This document shows positions 1 to 15,311 of a stretch of 64,000 nucleotides of DNA, piece by piece (the stretch's first letter is position 1; each line of letters opens with the position of its first letter). The notes beneath the pieces are model-generated. The model did not search any database and was not told the origin of the DNA. It saw only the letters and a program-made list of their open reading frames with translations. The stretch is from Bugula neritina (lineage: Eukaryota > Bryozoa > Gymnolaemata > Cheilostomatida > Bugulidae): contig OZ037771.1 of the NCBI GenBank assembly GCA_964035545.1, positions 7,234,690 through 7,298,689 on the forward strand. The letters run 5' to 3'. Position numbers and translations under genes: made by a program.

Positions 1-106
1 CTCGTGCTGGAAAAAATTATAAAATATTATGAGTTGTCGAAGTAATAATTTCTTTCATAATTGAAAGTTATTTTACCTACATATGTATAATGATTATTCA
101 TTTTAG

Positions 107-3100
107 GCAAATGCCCACCGGTGGAATATGTATATGGCGGTTACATTTCTGTCAGCTGTTCAAATGAGTTGCAAAATGTTGGGAATACCTGTAAGGTGAA
201 CTGTTATCTGGACTTTGCGTTGACTGGTCCAAATTCTACTTATGTGTGTGATCGTTCAGGAAACTGGCAACCATCTTTAGGTTCTATAACTTGCAAACGT
301 GAGTCTTGCAGTCAAGTTGCTCAATTTAAAAAAAATGTGCTGAATTTTTAGTAACTATTCTTTCAACTAATTTTGCATTTGTTTAACAATATTTTGTAAC
401 TGTAGCTGTTTGCAGAACAGTTATTGCTGATGCTTAAAAAGCTACTTAAGCTAGGGCACTAATGCCTATGTGCGTCTATAATAATTTATCTATACATTTC
501 AATAGCATGCACAATCTAATTACTATAGTTATATTAAATCATACTAATTATTTATTTATACAAGTTTCTGCCCATTAATATATGCCTAATTTTAAATAAA
601 ACTTAAATATTTTTCTTAGCTAGAAATATTTAGCTAATTTCAGCCCATAATTATTGCAATTTCTTTTTACAAAAAAACATTTATATGATCAAATAACTGA
701 AATAATATATTATAGTACATTAATTGTTTGTGTTATGCAAGACTGCAGGAAAACATCTGTTGCCATTTTGAAACAGTTTTTATACTGAAAAGTATATCAT
801 AATTAACCGGCTATTAGTAGTATTTCTAAAAAAAGTTTCATACTTCAGCTGCAATGTGTCAACCAATCAAGTCAATGGGAATTGAAAGATTCTACAATGA
901 TGATTGTGCAACCAATCCTCAGAGATTTCGAACCGTATGTAAGGTTCGTTGTCCAATAGGATATGAGCCTGAAGGGTATGACAGCAGTTATAGATGCCAA
1001 GCAGATGAAAGCTGGAACCCTTCACCTAACAGCATTAATTGTGTAATTCAAGGTTTTTTCCCTAAAATTTATTGCAGTGGTTATTTATTTTGTTACATCA
1101 AACTTTGCCACAGTTATTTGTGAAATTCTAGAAGTAATTTGATAACCATAAGCTTAGTTTTATTTTTTTTTGCTAATTAGTCTTTTATTAATTAAAAAAA
1201 ATGATTGTAAGAGGCATGACTTTTAAACTAATTTTTCAAGAAATAATATGATTGATATGCTGCCCATAGCTGTCTAATTTAATCAAATCATTTAGACTAA
1301 TATAAAAGTTGAAATAGTTCAGAAATTCTCCAGACGTTTCCAGCACATTCTAGAACATGAAACAACTAAAATAATGACTCTCATATTTTGTGAAAATTTT
1401 ATACTTATATTAGAAGATTCTCTTCAGTGTTTGCAAACATTTTCCATATAAAAATTACTTTAAAGCAAAACAAATAATCTTTAAAATTAATTTCATGGAG
1501 AAATTATTTCAATCTATTAAATTAGTGCAATGGTTTTTATTTTGTTAGGTGGGAAATTTGCTTCAGTGTTTCTATATAGCAGGGTTTAGGTAATTGTAAT
1601 TTGTGATTGTAATTGGTTATAATTAATTGAATTTTTTTAAGTAATTGAATGTAATTTGTAATTGATGTTTAAAAATATAATTGTATTTGTAATTAATTAC
1701 ATATCTAATGTAATTGATTTTTACAATTATTGTATACTTACATGTCAATTACTTCAAACTTTCAAATTCTACCAATTTCATACTTTCCTTACTATATATG
1801 CCTACTGCTCACTATAACAAGTTCAGGTTAATTCAATGTAGTATAGTATTACTGCTGAGAACAAAGGAGATTCATCACTGCCAAAATTGCCTCTGGTAGT
1901 TGAACCCTAGAAGTGAGATTGCATAACTTCTATTTATTCTGTATGAGAACAAAAGTAATTGTAATTGTAATTATAATTACATTACCACATAATTGGAAGT
2001 GTTTTTATTTACATAATTTTTAACTGTAATTATAATTGTAATTGACAAATATTCTTGTAATTGTAATTGTAATTAATTACATTCACCTGTAATTGACTCC
2101 AACCCTGCTATATAGCCAACATGCTAGTAAACGAATGTACGTTGTTTGTACAAATTGCTCATTACTTACCATGTTTTTAATTTCTCTTAGATAAAAGATG
2201 TGCACCTTTAGACCCTGTAGAAAATGGAAACTTTATTGATGAGAGATGTACACGCCTAAACACAAGCGCTAACGGTATATGCACCGTCACATGTTCATCA
2301 CACTACCTGCTTACCAATATAGATGGCTACTACAGGTGTGACTTGGGGAGAAGATGGATCCCTCCTGCAAATAGCATTACCTGTAAAAGTAAGTTAAATT
2401 ATTTGAATATTGATTCACATAATTTTCAATCTAATTTGATATCTATAAATGGTTCTTTTATAAAACCATGTTCTTACAAGAAGATATACAAAACTATAGC
2501 TTGTGTTTAATCATCAATTCTTAAGTGACGGATCTAAAGCAGTCATATATGTAAGCTATGTTATAAGATAATGCCACATTTTTAAACCCTTCTCAATCCA
2601 AAGGTTGTTTTATAAAACCTTCTTTGAACATAAAATATGTATTCAAAAATATTATTTTAAAATAAGCAAAACTTATTTTGAGTATAGGAGTAGTTTTCCA
2701 ATTTTGCAAAAACTGCTACTTTTTAGATGAAATGTGTGCAAAACAGTTAGTTACATGATATTATAAAAAATGATAAAATTACATCATCAAAACAATTGAC
2801 TCTTTTTTAACTAATTATGCATCATTTAGAGTTAAAATGTCAGCTCATCAAAATTTAATAATAATTGGAGACAAAAACTGAAACCCTAAGATAATGCTTA
2901 ACTCAATTGACAGTGATTTTGCCCTTTATGGTTGCGTGGTTTCCTTTAGTTATTTTTGTTTTATAACATACTTAAAATTAGCGCATCAAATTATTTTGAA
3001 TAATAAATTATGAGTATATTATGGATTTTGAACCAAATTTAATTTTTGGCTATATAAAGTTGCTGATGCGTACTAGATATAGTAAAATTGCCCATATATT

Positions 3101-6100
3101 GACAAATAAGTATATTTATGTCATACTAGCTGTTACTGAGTAGATAGTGAATGGTAAATTACATATATCTTTGTTTATAGTTAAATAAGAAGCATTTACT
3201 TGATAATAACTGACAAAAAAAGTTAAAAGGTCTCTCTATATGATTTTACGCCTTTAACATTTTTATTGGATTTGACTTGAGAAGTTTTAGCATGCTGCAA
3301 CAAAATGATGTTTATAATCAATTTTATTCTTTGAAGCTGAGCATTCCTAAGAACACAGATTCAAATTGCTTTTCTTTTTTGCCATTTGAATGCAACCTTT
3401 TCAACTGAAGAACCCTGAAAAAATACATTTTATAGGAAAGCTTTGGTAGACTTGCTGCAAGCATTTGTATAAATATATAAGAGCTGAAGCGCAAATAAAC
3501 AAATGCTAAAAATATCCGTTGTTTTGAAATTTCTAGATATTATAATTTTGCAGGAGCATGCTCACCCATCCCATTCATAGTTGAAGGCACTCTGAGCGGA
3601 GACTGCATGACTAATAAACAACGCCCAGGCAGCATCTGCCAAATATCTTGTAACCCTGAAACTAAGAAAGCTAGACCTGGTGTTAATTATGTCTGCAATG
3701 CATATGGTTTATGGGAACCTGCACCCGGAAGACTCTACTGTGAACGTAAGAAATGCGTGTGCGTGTGTGCGTGTGTGTGTGTGTGTGCGCGTGTGTGTGT
3801 GCGTGCGTGTGTGCGCGTGTGCGTGCGTGTGTGTGCGTGTGTGTGTTTGAGCAAGTCGAAGTAGAATAATTGTAGCTCAACAGCTCAACATTCATGTAAA
3901 AATAAAACTGTGTTTTCCTGTATTACAAATACACTATAGAACTGGATTAGACTATTGGTGTAATAAAACTCTCATCTTTTGTAACAAATCATAGTTTAAA
4001 TAATCAAAAAATTGTTTCAGTAATGCAAAAGAGACTTGAAATCTTTGTGTAGGAATCCAATGCCCTGCCCTACGGAGACTAGAGAATGGGTACTTTAGTA
4101 ATGGTGGCTGTATCACAAGGCCCAGTTCAATAAATACTACATGTTTAGCATCCTGCTCTGACGGGTATGAAAACATACAACAGTATAACAAGTACAGCTG
4201 TGGAGCACAGGGAAAGTGGTCACCTGATGCAGACACTATTTTATGTTCACGTGAGTCACGGTTTTAGTACTTATGATTTATTAGACAATACACTGAGAGA
4301 ATTCATCAGAACAATATGAACATAATTATTACTAGCAGCTGTAGTTGCTTTGCAATAAAAATGGAACATGCATGAGAAGCACATTTAAAATGATTGGAAT
4401 ACATAGTTTTATTTTTCACCTATCGATTATGTCTCTTAACGAAACATATTCATTACTAAAACAGTAATTGTAAAAGTAAACAAATTATTATATTATACAA
4501 TATATTATATATTGTTACCATAATTGCTAGCTAGTTTTAGATTAAACCTGATTTTCATGCATAAAATGTTTTTAATGTTTTGTTTTCTCTTATTTCAGAA
4601 AATATTTGTACCAATACTCTGTTACCTATAGAAAAATTTCATCTTTGATATCTCATAACTAATATTAAATATAGTGCCACACTTATATTATCTTATTTTA
4701 AATTTAGGCGTTAAGTGCCCGCCATTACCTTCTTTGAGGAATGGTGTATATAACAACGAGAAATGCAATAGTCCGTCATTGATGAGCAGATTTAAAGATG
4801 TATGTAGTGTGGTTTGTGATCAAGGATATGACAAAGTTGAAGAAAATTTAAAATGGGTATGCTTAGCAAACCAAACCTGGTCCAACAGCGACAAAAAAGG
4901 ATTGTGCAAAAGTAAGAAAAGTTATTTTCTAAAAATATTTGATTATTTATATGTAAATACATCTTCAGCACATAAATCTTTAAAACAATTTACATTATTT
5001 TCACTGAGTCGATTATTCAAATTACGAACAATCTTATACAAAACATAAATCATACAATTTAAGTATGTTAGTTACTTTGAAGTAGCTATTACGTCTTCCT
5101 CCATAACAATAATTGTTTTATAATTATGGTTGTTGCAAGTAAGGCTAGCCAATTCAAATTAAATATTCTCTTAGAGATGCTTTTAATTATATTATAAAGC
5201 TTCAATTTTATTGATTTCAAAACTAGAATAAAAACTAAAATTCTTGTAGAAATAAGATTCAAAGTATGTTTTATATTCTAAATGAATGTAGTTTTAGAGC
5301 AGAAATGAATATGTTTAAATTTGATAATAGAAAGTTCACTAATTTGCACTTATGGTTTCAAGAAAAGTTATGAGTTTTAAATTAAAGTGCACTTGAAAAT
5401 GTTGTATAGAACTTGGATAAAATAATTGGACACTCTACAGCAAGAAATATGCCATTATAGCCTGAAAATATCTGACCTAAGCACAATTATCGCAGAAACT
5501 AAAAAGTTGGTACAAAATATTGTATTATATAGCTACTTTTACATTGTAAACCAAAAAAGGACAAATAAAAGTTAAACCACAAGCTACCAAACACATGTTT
5601 TATTCAAAACAAAAGATAAATAAATAAAAAAATATATTTTCATCACAATTTTTTATTTGTATATAAACTTTTTGCAGTAAAGCCGGTAATTCGTATATCA
5701 TCAAGAGCATCTTCAGATGGTCAAACAACAGAACTTAGTTTTAGAGTAGAAAACTCCGTGTCAGTTCATCAAGTTAGAGACAAATTGATGATAGAATTCT
5801 GTAAGCTGCTGGTAGTTGAACCTTGCTTATACCTTAATTATTCCATATCACCTGGACTCAACACTGTTTATATCCAAAATCAATACATTGTTGGAAAGTG
5901 GGAACTAGTTCTATTCCATGTCAAACTGGATGAAATAGGCTTAGCAAGTTCAAGAATCATTATAGAAAGAGGTAAGTTTAGTTTAAACAATCGTAACAGT
6001 ATATAATTGGATTACAAATAATTGATAACATCTCTGCTGCAATTAGTTAATTATATAAGTTTAAAACAATTCCAGGGCTTTTCATGCGTGAGTGTTTTTA

Positions 6101-9100
6101 TTACTTTTCACATATATTCCGGACACTCAATTATTTCTTTATGCTAAGAAATTGCTAATAATATACCTAAATTTTTGTGATTAGCACAAAAAATCAAATC
6201 AATTAATATTTATCTTGCTTCACACCTTTAGAGGCAACTTCAATTGCATCACTCTTTCTTTAATAGCTCACAAAAGTAATTTAAGAAGCTTGTTATGTTC
6301 TCAAACAATTTATTGTCAAAACTTGAAAATATAAAAAAAAACAATATATTATTTATAATGCTTTCATGCAATACAAAATTAAACAGCATCATTTTATTAC
6401 TGTTGTAAATACAATTTTGAAATCATTTATTTTAAAGTAGTTAAATTAGAAACAACAAATTTGTTATTTGCAGCCCCTACTCTTCCAACAAACATAAGCA
6501 TAACACCTTTGCAACCACCAGATGAAGATAAGGCTGAAATAAGCTGGGTTGCACCCTCAACAGTGTACTCATACGTACAGTTTACGTGTAGAGCTGAGTG
6601 CTGCAAAACGCAAAGAAATCTGAAGGTAAGCGTACAAAAAAAATTGTAAATAGCAGAACTATGGTTTATACTGTAACATAATTTATGGAGCTATTATAAA
6701 CTAGTTCAAATTGCATAAAGTCATTCATTGATTTAGATTCTAATAGATAAATTAATGTATATGTGCGTTTAATAAAAATGTTGTAAGAGTTTCCTACAAA
6801 CTATTGATTCGTTTGTTTGCATTTATAAACAAATATCTAACATAGTGTGTGTAATGCGTTGGTAGGGCCTATATACAGTTTAAGTTCACCAAAAATGACA
6901 ATTCTGACATTATTTTTAAGGCTCTGCAATTATTATTTCTGGTAACCTATATAAACAATATAATTTAGCCTAATTTTTAGGCAACTCAAATTGTTAAAAA
7001 AAATTTATTTCTATTATTCTCAGCTAAAAATATTTTTAGATAAGGGAATCAGAGTTTCACATTACCAACATTGAAGCTGGTAAAAGATGCAGTTTTAAGT
7101 TTAAAACTGTTTACATTGAAGAACCAGCTTACATAATTACTTCCAATTCATTTACGCAAGAGATTGTTACCTGTAAGTGTTATACTTCCTTAAAACTATA
7201 AAATTATAGTTTATTTTTGTTTGTTACATACATTTTTCATATTTTGAAATGTCTATAATTTAAGCATTTCACTTTAAATTTTGAAACTCACTTTATTATG
7301 TTTGGCAGACCCTTCACTACTAAATAGAGTCGTAGTTAGTTATCTTATAAACATGGCCAGCACTGAAGATATTGAAAACGCCAAATTTAATGCAATCATA
7401 AATTGGAAAAAAAGTAAAGGCTTCCTTAAAAGAGTGATAACGTCCATATACAGAGTTACAGATGATGGGGATCGCCTGGTCACAGTAGTTGGGAGAGAAT
7501 TAGGTAAGCTTTTTCTGATGATGAGGTGGAAAAGAGAATTAATGTGTTTGATAAATTGTAGAAATTCTTAAACAGACATATACTAAACCAATTTACTTGC
7601 CAAGTACTTTTCCTAGATTTAATAATTTTATTTGCAAAGTAGGCAATTTCTAACAGCTACTCAGTTTCAAAGTAAAAGTTGACAAAAATATATATTTTTT
7701 TACAAATGAAAGCAAAAATTTATTTTATAATAAAATTCAAAGTTTTAAGCAATGTCATGAGTTTATGGAAATTTAGCAAACCTAAAAAATAACTTCAAGT
7801 TTTGCAGTTGTTAAAATGTATAAAGTGTATTTCATAGTTATTAACTTGTGTTCAGAAGTTTCTGCGTGCTAAAAAATTGCTATTGAATGTTTTACTACAT
7901 GCATGTAAATTGTGATATTATATACCTGCAGTAGACAATATAGGTAGTACACCATCGAATCTATTATGCTGTATATAGTAGAGCTATACAAGTATCTGAC
8001 ACATGAGAAAATGTTTTAAACATTTTATCTTCAAATTTTATTTGGTAAGTTTAGTTTTAAGTTGACTAAATAAATAGCTTCAGGTCTTCAATTAATGCTT
8101 TATATATAAGCTATACTTCTGTTTCTTATAAAGCGTCGACTGATTCAAAAAAGCTCACTGAAGTTTACCAAGTTGAAAGACAACATACTGTCCCTGGTGC
8201 AACTTACAAGTTTAGTTTCACACCTGTTGGTGAATACGATTTAATATCAGCTTCTTCAAATGAATCTGTTACCCTCCGTATGTAAGCCTGACAAGTCATT
8301 CAATTGTTTTGGTTGCTGAAGTTACTGTAAAATTTGGAAAATATATAAACTTTAGCAAATCACTCTGAGAAGTAAAGATTTTAGCAAATAAAAGTATAAA
8401 TTTAAAATTTTTAGCTCCTGCTCCTCCTGTAAACTTTACTCTAACGTCTCCTATTGGTGATTTCAACAAGACTTTTCATTGGACGTACAACGTTAGAAGC
8501 CAACAAGATGCCGTGGTAGTAAGAATCTGCTTCATTAACAAAAACACAACATGTGTTTTTGAGAAAAAAGTTGATTATGATGAAACTCATTCTCAGCTCG
8601 TTGTTCAACCAAAGTTCATAGTTGGAAATTATATAGCTTATGCCTTTTCTCAGTCTAAAGGAGTTAACAGCAGCTTCAGCAATGTAATACACTTTGAGCA
8701 CAAATCTAGTAAGTATACCAACAAAGAACAGAAGATAAAAACTGAAATAATGTAGAACTTATATTATAATCAACTTGGTTTTGAAACAAATTTAATTTGC
8801 AGCACATTTAGTGTACCTCATTTGAATATTCAAAAAGAATTGTTTTTCCCCATTTTGCATTTTTAGTAAAATACATTTCTATAGTCAAAAAGTAAGCACT
8901 GTGGACAAAAAATTACTTGATGTAAAATATTTGCCATCGCCTCGGACCAATTGCTATTGCTCTAGCCATTTCTCCACAAGAGCTATAACAGGCTACTAAT
9001 CTTAACACTACATTTAAACCTAAGATCACAAGCTTAGTTTCGATGCCTCATGTTAGAAAATATCTATTCAATTAGTTTTGTTCTTTTTATAATCAGATAT

Positions 9101-10024
9101 AAGGTGCTATGAACCTACCAACTTGAATGGAAAAATATTAGATCTTGATGGGTCTGGAAAAATATCTTTTACCCCAAATAAAAGGTACAAACTAGAGTGT
9201 AACAAAGGGTATTTCTTAGTGAACCTACCAACTTCTAGGAAAAAAGGATCGTTGTGGGAATGTACAAAAGCTGGAACTTGGATCTCAGGATCTAGGTGTA
9301 TTGGTAAGTACATTGTTTAGAAAATTTTAACTCACTTTAAAAATCTTCTACTTAACCCTGGAGCAAAAATTAATGTCTGCAGTAAAAGAGTTTTTCTATG
9401 CATGAAAATTACTTGGAAAATAAAACATATATTATAGGAAAGAAAAATACTTGTAAATTTTAGAGCTAAATTATATTGAATAAATGATAACATATACTAC
9501 TGCTTATGTAATAGTAACAAATCGAAATCCATATTTTTCCATATCAAAAACTCCATGCTACTTTCACAGTAGCAATTTTTATATTTTTATCTTACTAGTT
9601 TCAGTAGTTTCAAAAATACACAAAGTTACAGTATATAATAACTGGCTAATGTAAAAGCATCATTATATTCATACTTCAGTTCCTAACGAATAATCTCAAA
9701 ACCAAGATGTTTTCTATATTTGTACAAACTGTTTTGTACTGGTAGTAAACTTTTAGCTGAAAAATTGTTAGCCCAATTAAATTATTACTGCAAATTGATA
9801 TTATTATAAACACACTGAAACATTTTGACTATAATTACATTACTCTATATGCTAACATGAAGTACAGAGGGTGACCAGAAAGTTTGATATTAGGATAATA
9901 CAAATTCGGTTTGGTTTTTAGCTACTACTTCTGGTTTTATTACAAACACTTTGCTGATCAGCATTTTTGGGATAACTTCAGGGTTGTTCTCTATTATCAT
10001 TACAATTGTGTACTGCATTTGCAG
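107..10024 (+). CDS. Gene 1: CCP/FN3-like single-pass receptor, 5' partial
   Basis: Multi-exon gene already open at the left edge. Exons inferred from AG/GT signals and continuous frame: 107-298, 849-1052, 2191-2388, 3554-3745, 4053-4250, 4708-4911 (six CCP domains, each a phase 1-1 exon with six cysteines); 5678-5971 (unnamed domain with two close cysteines and a KWELVLFHVK motif); 6474-6625 plus 7040-7172 (one FN3-like domain split by a phase-0 intron); 7309-7503 plus 8134-8277 (second FN3-like); 8415-8708 (second copy of the unnamed domain); 9097-9303 (membrane-proximal CCP); 9922-10024 (membrane span followed by an ICR motif). All lengths fit the phases. The cytoplasmic tail exon was not found; a short RFYES-stop exon near 10160 is possible but weak. 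Long-type relative of genes 3 and 4. Probably a cell-surface recognition or adhesion receptor; the ligand is unknown. Confidence 0.8.
1580..2107. mobile_element. Non-autonomous hAT-type MITE in gene 1 intron
   Basis: The ends are CAGGGTT and AACCCTG, flanked on both sides by the same 8-bp CTATATAG (1572-1579 and 2108-2115), as expected for a hAT insertion. The interior is almost entirely TGTAATT-type hexamer/heptamer iterations in both orientations and has no transposase. The target duplication is itself palindromic, so the apparent inverted repeat is longer than the true terminus. Confidence 0.7.
3754..3850. repeat. Imperfect (GT)n microsatellite
   Basis: GT/GC-interrupted dinucleotide run starting a few bases after the donor of the 3554-3745 exon of gene 1. 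Open frames across it on both strands are artefacts. Confidence 0.9.
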
Positions 10025-11082
10025 GTAAGTATTGTATTTATGTATTTAACTATTTCTAATAACAATATTAAGGCTAATCAGTTATTTTCTTAATGGGTCT
10101 CTAGTTTATGTTTCATATGTGTAATAATATATTGCATTTATTGTTAATATACATATAGGTTTTATGAATCATAGTGTTACTTATTAAACGTATATTTTAA
10201 AACTAATATAAGTTCATTTTGCTAGATTTGCAATAATTGTTTTTATTGTAAAATCAAACTATTATCAACAGCTGACCAATAATACTGTATAGATATTTTT
10301 AATATGCAAAACTGAAGTATTGCCTAAAATTACTATACAAAGGCTTTTTCTACAAATGCTAAGTATACTTAGTTTGTCGTTCATGAAACATGTTGTAATA
10401 TTCCGTCTCAAATAAAGGGTTTTTTTAATAATTCTTAATTTACTTGATGTTTCAGAAAGCAAAGTAAACAAGTGAGAAAATGATGAGGAAAATTGACCAT
10501 CAACTAGATATATCAACTCCAGTAAATTCTATAGTTGAGTGCAGCAATCCCTCAAATAAATAATATTTTCTACTTATAGCAAAATTCGGTTTTATGACAA
10601 TTTTTTACCATGAGTTTTGGAATCAAAAAACCTACTCTTTACAGAATGCATTTTTTATAAACATTTTTCTTTTCATGAATTATACAACTCAAAAACAAAA
10701 AATGATAATAAATTTAAGTATATCTCATCTAAGAATACATGTTTTATATGCTTAAGATATTGGCAAATTTTTGCTTAAAAGCAATACAGTTATGAAACAG
10801 TTGTGGATTTTAAAACTACCTTGCAGTAAGCATATAAAATTTGTAGAAATAAAGTAACTGTGTAAAATAAAAATAATTCAATATGCTCAGCTGAAAAATT
10901 AAAGAAAACAATTGCCAGCACATGATTTTAGCAGAGGTTAAAATATTCAGCAATGCAAAGATAAACCTATTGGCATGTTCCAAAGGAGTGCAGGAACAAT
11001 TTAATAACAGGTTTTGGAAATTCTAGTCAAAGCAAAAGTATATCAATATTTTTAATGATGGTTAGGTATCATCTTAACTTTG

Positions 11083-11160
11083 TGACAGTTGTGACTTTGT
11101 GACAGTTGTGACTTTGTGACAGTTGTGATTTTGTGACAGTTGTGACTTTGTGACAGTTGC
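11083..11160. repeat. 17-bp minisatellite
   Basis: About five near-perfect copies of TTTGTGACAGTTGTGAC in tandem. Confidence 0.8.
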
Positions 11161-12240
11161 AGAACATTGTACAATTGTAATCTGAAAACGCCGTTAATAC
11201 TGATTTGCTGTCCCAAATCTTTTCCTAGCTTCATTGTTGTTATAGAAAACGTTTATAACAACGTACTGGGACTTTGAGAAATAGTTTTGTCTCAGTACAT
11301 GGCTGAGCCATAGCTATTAATTGCTGAAATCTTCATCCATCTCTTGCTACATTTTATTAAAAAAACCTCTACCAATTTTATTATTACAGTATTTAGTTTA
11401 TTGCTGTATTATTCTCTGCAAATTTTTATTAACCTAAGCGTTAGTTATAGATTAGTTTGTAGGTATAATAACCTTTTTTGTAATCATTGCTTTATTAATG
11501 TATCAAATATAACACACCTAACCTTTATCTATTCACAATAGCTGTTGCAAGTAAACTGCTTTTGAATAGAGGCTTTTTAAGTATTTTTAAACATATTATA
11601 GACCTAAAAATAGAGTTGATATCTTCCTAACAGCTATTTTGATAAGAGATAAATAAATGTACTCGAGTCCATTATTATACTAATTACTCTTGAAGCTCAC
11701 AAAATGAGTAATACTTTCTTTTGCTCGTTAAGATTTTTAGACCAAAAAATACATGGACATTTTTAGTTGTGTGCATTTATTTACATCTCATCAGTTATGG
11801 TGTATCAGTTCAAAAATTTTAATAATCAATGTTATACTTAACCTATTATTGTGTTTTAGTGTATAGAAATATTTATTGTCTCAGACTAAAAGAAAATATA
11901 AATGTGAAAACCGTTATATCATACATGTTACAGTTGCAAGTTACAAGGAAATTAAAATAAATGAAAACGCTGGGTTTGTATACCAGTCAAAATTTTTAGC
12001 TATTGTGTGTTAGCTATGAGTGTGGATGAAGCATAATATAGCTGGCATAGCTGTAATGGTACATGAAAAGCTATAATAAATTAGGGAGTAGCTTCCCAGC
12101 TTATGTAAAGTGCCAACACCTATATCTCCATCATTCTAAAGTCTGCAATTTCAGCTTCAACATGCTTTATGTATTATTCTGCACACTCTATAATATTATT
12201 TTGTGTGTTATTTTAGTAATTTCATTATATTTAATTATAA

Positions 12241-12348
12241 ATCTTCAAGGATTGTTTGTTCACTATTGTTGAATACCACTATTTTACTTGTCCTGTATGA
12301 CTTTAATTGACTATCCACTTTTACTAACAAAAGTTACTTACAGCTAAA
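12241..12348 (+). promoter_or_regulatory. Conserved 5' flank of gene 2
   Basis: This stretch resembles the region just upstream of the gene 2B signal-peptide exon (20941-21043): both share a GATTGTTTG(T)TC/GCTATTGTTxAATACCA-like block. It probably holds the 5' UTR or core promoter. No motif can be named. Confidence 0.35.
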
Positions 12349-15228
12349 ATGTATTTTATTCAAGTAAAAATATATGCAAATATAATTATAAGAACGGCAG
12401 TCATACTAACAAGATTCCTGGGAACAAGTGGCGGTCAGTAAAAATTAAATTTTATTGAACATGTTTTAGTTGTTGTTCATTTTAAAAAAAAAATTGAGTA
12501 TGTTATAATTATGCTTTGATATTTTTATTATGTTTACACTTGTGGAAATATGTAAATTTCAAACAGTTATTATAAATTTTGTTTCTTTATTTACCATTAT
12601 GTTGCTTTGCCATTTATATGGCATAAATACTCTAGCTTGATTTGCTATAGGATATAGTTTTGACTTTAATTGAAATTTTAGTTTAGATCTTATAGATTTA
12701 GCTTAGATGCAGTTTCGAACCCAGTTTTACTGTCATGTTTGGCGATTCACTTATGCTAGACCATTTTTATTTTAATTAAAATTACTGAAAATTCATTAAT
12801 CTTAGTTTCAGCCAAATCAAGGTTTGTAAATTCTAAGCATGTTTTGGAAATGCATATAATGAGTATTATTGAAACACTAGATTATGGAAAATAACCAGTA
12901 GCCATGATTTAGCTACTACAGTGTTAGAGCATTGGCTGAGTTAACTGCAGGAAGTCAAGGGTACGAACCTTTGTAAAGGGACCATTAATGTTGATGCTAG
13001 GAATTAGAGCATCCAGTCATAACTTCTCTTGTGCCTCATTTGAATGATTAAGTCTCTAGAAACTCACTTTGAAAAACTAGCTCACTTTGATTTTTATAAT
13101 GCAGGTTCTCATTATGCAGGGTAAGGAGTATAAGATTTAGTGAGTTTTTTTACTATATTGTTTTGAAAACCATCTTTTATTTTGATATAATATATCATGC
13201 TTAGCTATAGCAAATATATTGGGCAGATTAATATAAGATTATTTAACAAAAGCATACCACAATATTTTAGCCTATAACTCACTAAATAATATCTTAAAGC
13301 ATTATATGCGTTATAAAGGAGGCATAATCTAAGTTGTACTATAATAGAACAGTTTGTATTCTGCATTAAGTAGTCATGCCATTTAAAAGTATAGCAATGC
13401 CATTTAAACTTTGTAAAAAATATCAATTTTTTTGCAAATTATAGCATTGTGTGACCCAGTGGGATCAATTACTAATGGCAAGGTTAATGATATGTGTGAG
13501 AATTCACGACAGAGCGCGGGCACTTTCTGCAGAGTGACATGTGATGTAGGCACTAGCCTAAAGAAACGTCATCCTGAGCTCCAGGATGGATATACTTGTA
13601 AAGAAAATGGAGAATGGTTTCCCCCAGTGTTTGAGCTTGGATGTGAATGTAAGTTAAACCAACAGTTAAATTGCTTGTTAATATATCAAAATAATACTTC
13701 TCTTTACTCAGTTTATGTATAAGCTCGAATTATAAATATATAAGGCATCACGCTTGGCTGTGCATATTAGTTGAAGAAAATTACTTTACAAGAAAGAGAG
13801 AAAGTATATTATATAATTTTAATATAACTGAAACATGATAGGCACATGGAAGATTGACAGGTGCAAAAATATGACACAGGTTTCCTTAATTTAAGAAATA
13901 GGTAGGCAACTTGATATGATGATAAAAAGTTATCCTTTCTTTATAGTCAAACATGACAGAATAAACAATAAGTATAACATATGTTCCTTAGAGTTGAAGA
14001 CTAAAATTTGCATCAACTAATTTAAAAGTTTTAGCTTGCTATATGCCTATTTTACGTAAATTTTAAATTAAAAAAGTGTCTTGAAGTGATGCAAAAATAT
14101 TTTGCAAAAAATGTTTAATCTTAGACAGTTTATGCAGTTATCAATATTAAATAGTTTTATTAATTGTCTTTAGTTAATGAACATAACTGTAGGTTAAATA
14201 CAATCTATAAGTTTAAACATCTCTTTGTCTATTTGACAAAAAGTTTCATTAGATTAGGTGATTGTTTGTTTTATATTGTTTATTGTTTCCAATTTGTTAT
14301 GTTTATTAAGATCCTTACTGTGACAAGCTGCCTTCTGTGAATAATAATGGCAAGTATCACGACTCGAAATGTGACAAAATTTCTAGACCATACGGATCTT
14401 ACTGTCAGGTGATCTGTGGAGATGGATATGCTCTCTATGACGATCCATTTCAGTATCAGTGCGAAAAAAACCAGCAATGGTCGCCACTACCTAACAGCAT
14501 TGTCTGTAGAAGTAAGATTTATATAAATATGAATTTTATGTTGAATATAATTATATCATTAAATATGATTGTTTAAAAACAGCAAAATTAAATATATATC
14601 TAACATTCAGTTTAGAACTAAAACATACATTGCAATACTTGATAGCAAGTTTTTAATTATAGAGGCATGCCAACCACTTAGTCCAGTAAGCAATGGCAAA
14701 ATAACTCCAGATGATTGCTTAGCAAAGAAGCAACAGATACGAAGTGTTTGTGATGTTTCGTGCAATTATGGATATAGATTAGTCGGGATAGATAACAGAT
14801 ATGTATGCCAGCTAAATGGAGAATGGGATATTGAGCAAAACACTTTATTCTGTGAACGTAAGGAAACTTTATCTATAATTTAAAATTCAGCCAGTTCTAG
14901 TATTGGCACTAAAGCCAATCAGAATCACAATAGCTGTCAAATAATAAAGTGAGCTGAGGTTGTCATGAATGCAGACATAATAGCATTTTTTTTCTAAATG
15001 TTTACCTGCATGGCTATACTATACTAATTTAACACACAAGGCCATGATACTTGTAAACATAACTATACATGAGCATTTAAAAAAATAACTTTGATTAAAA
15101 TTAGCAAAGTGTCTCTATTATAATTTTTTCAATTCTAACTAACCAATAGCTTTAGTTGGAGTAAATGTTTCAAGTCGACTTGTACAACTGATTGACTAGT
15201 TTTGTTATTTTTACCATCTGGTCATCCA

Positions 15229-15311
<83 letters not shown>

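Larger units (their letters stand above)
10025..12348. other. Spacer between gene 1 and gene 2
   Basis: AT-rich. It holds the unidentified 3' end of gene 1, a short minisatellite (11083-11160) and, in its last ~110 bp, the presumed 5' flank of gene 2. No other credible coding signal was seen. Confidence 0.5.

Noticed and set aside
3952-4236. 94-aa minus-strand frame
   Set aside because: Antisense of the 4053-4250 CCP exon of gene 1.
11083-11160. CRISPR-like short repeats
   Set aside because: Pure tandem 17-bp minisatellite without spacers, in an animal genome.
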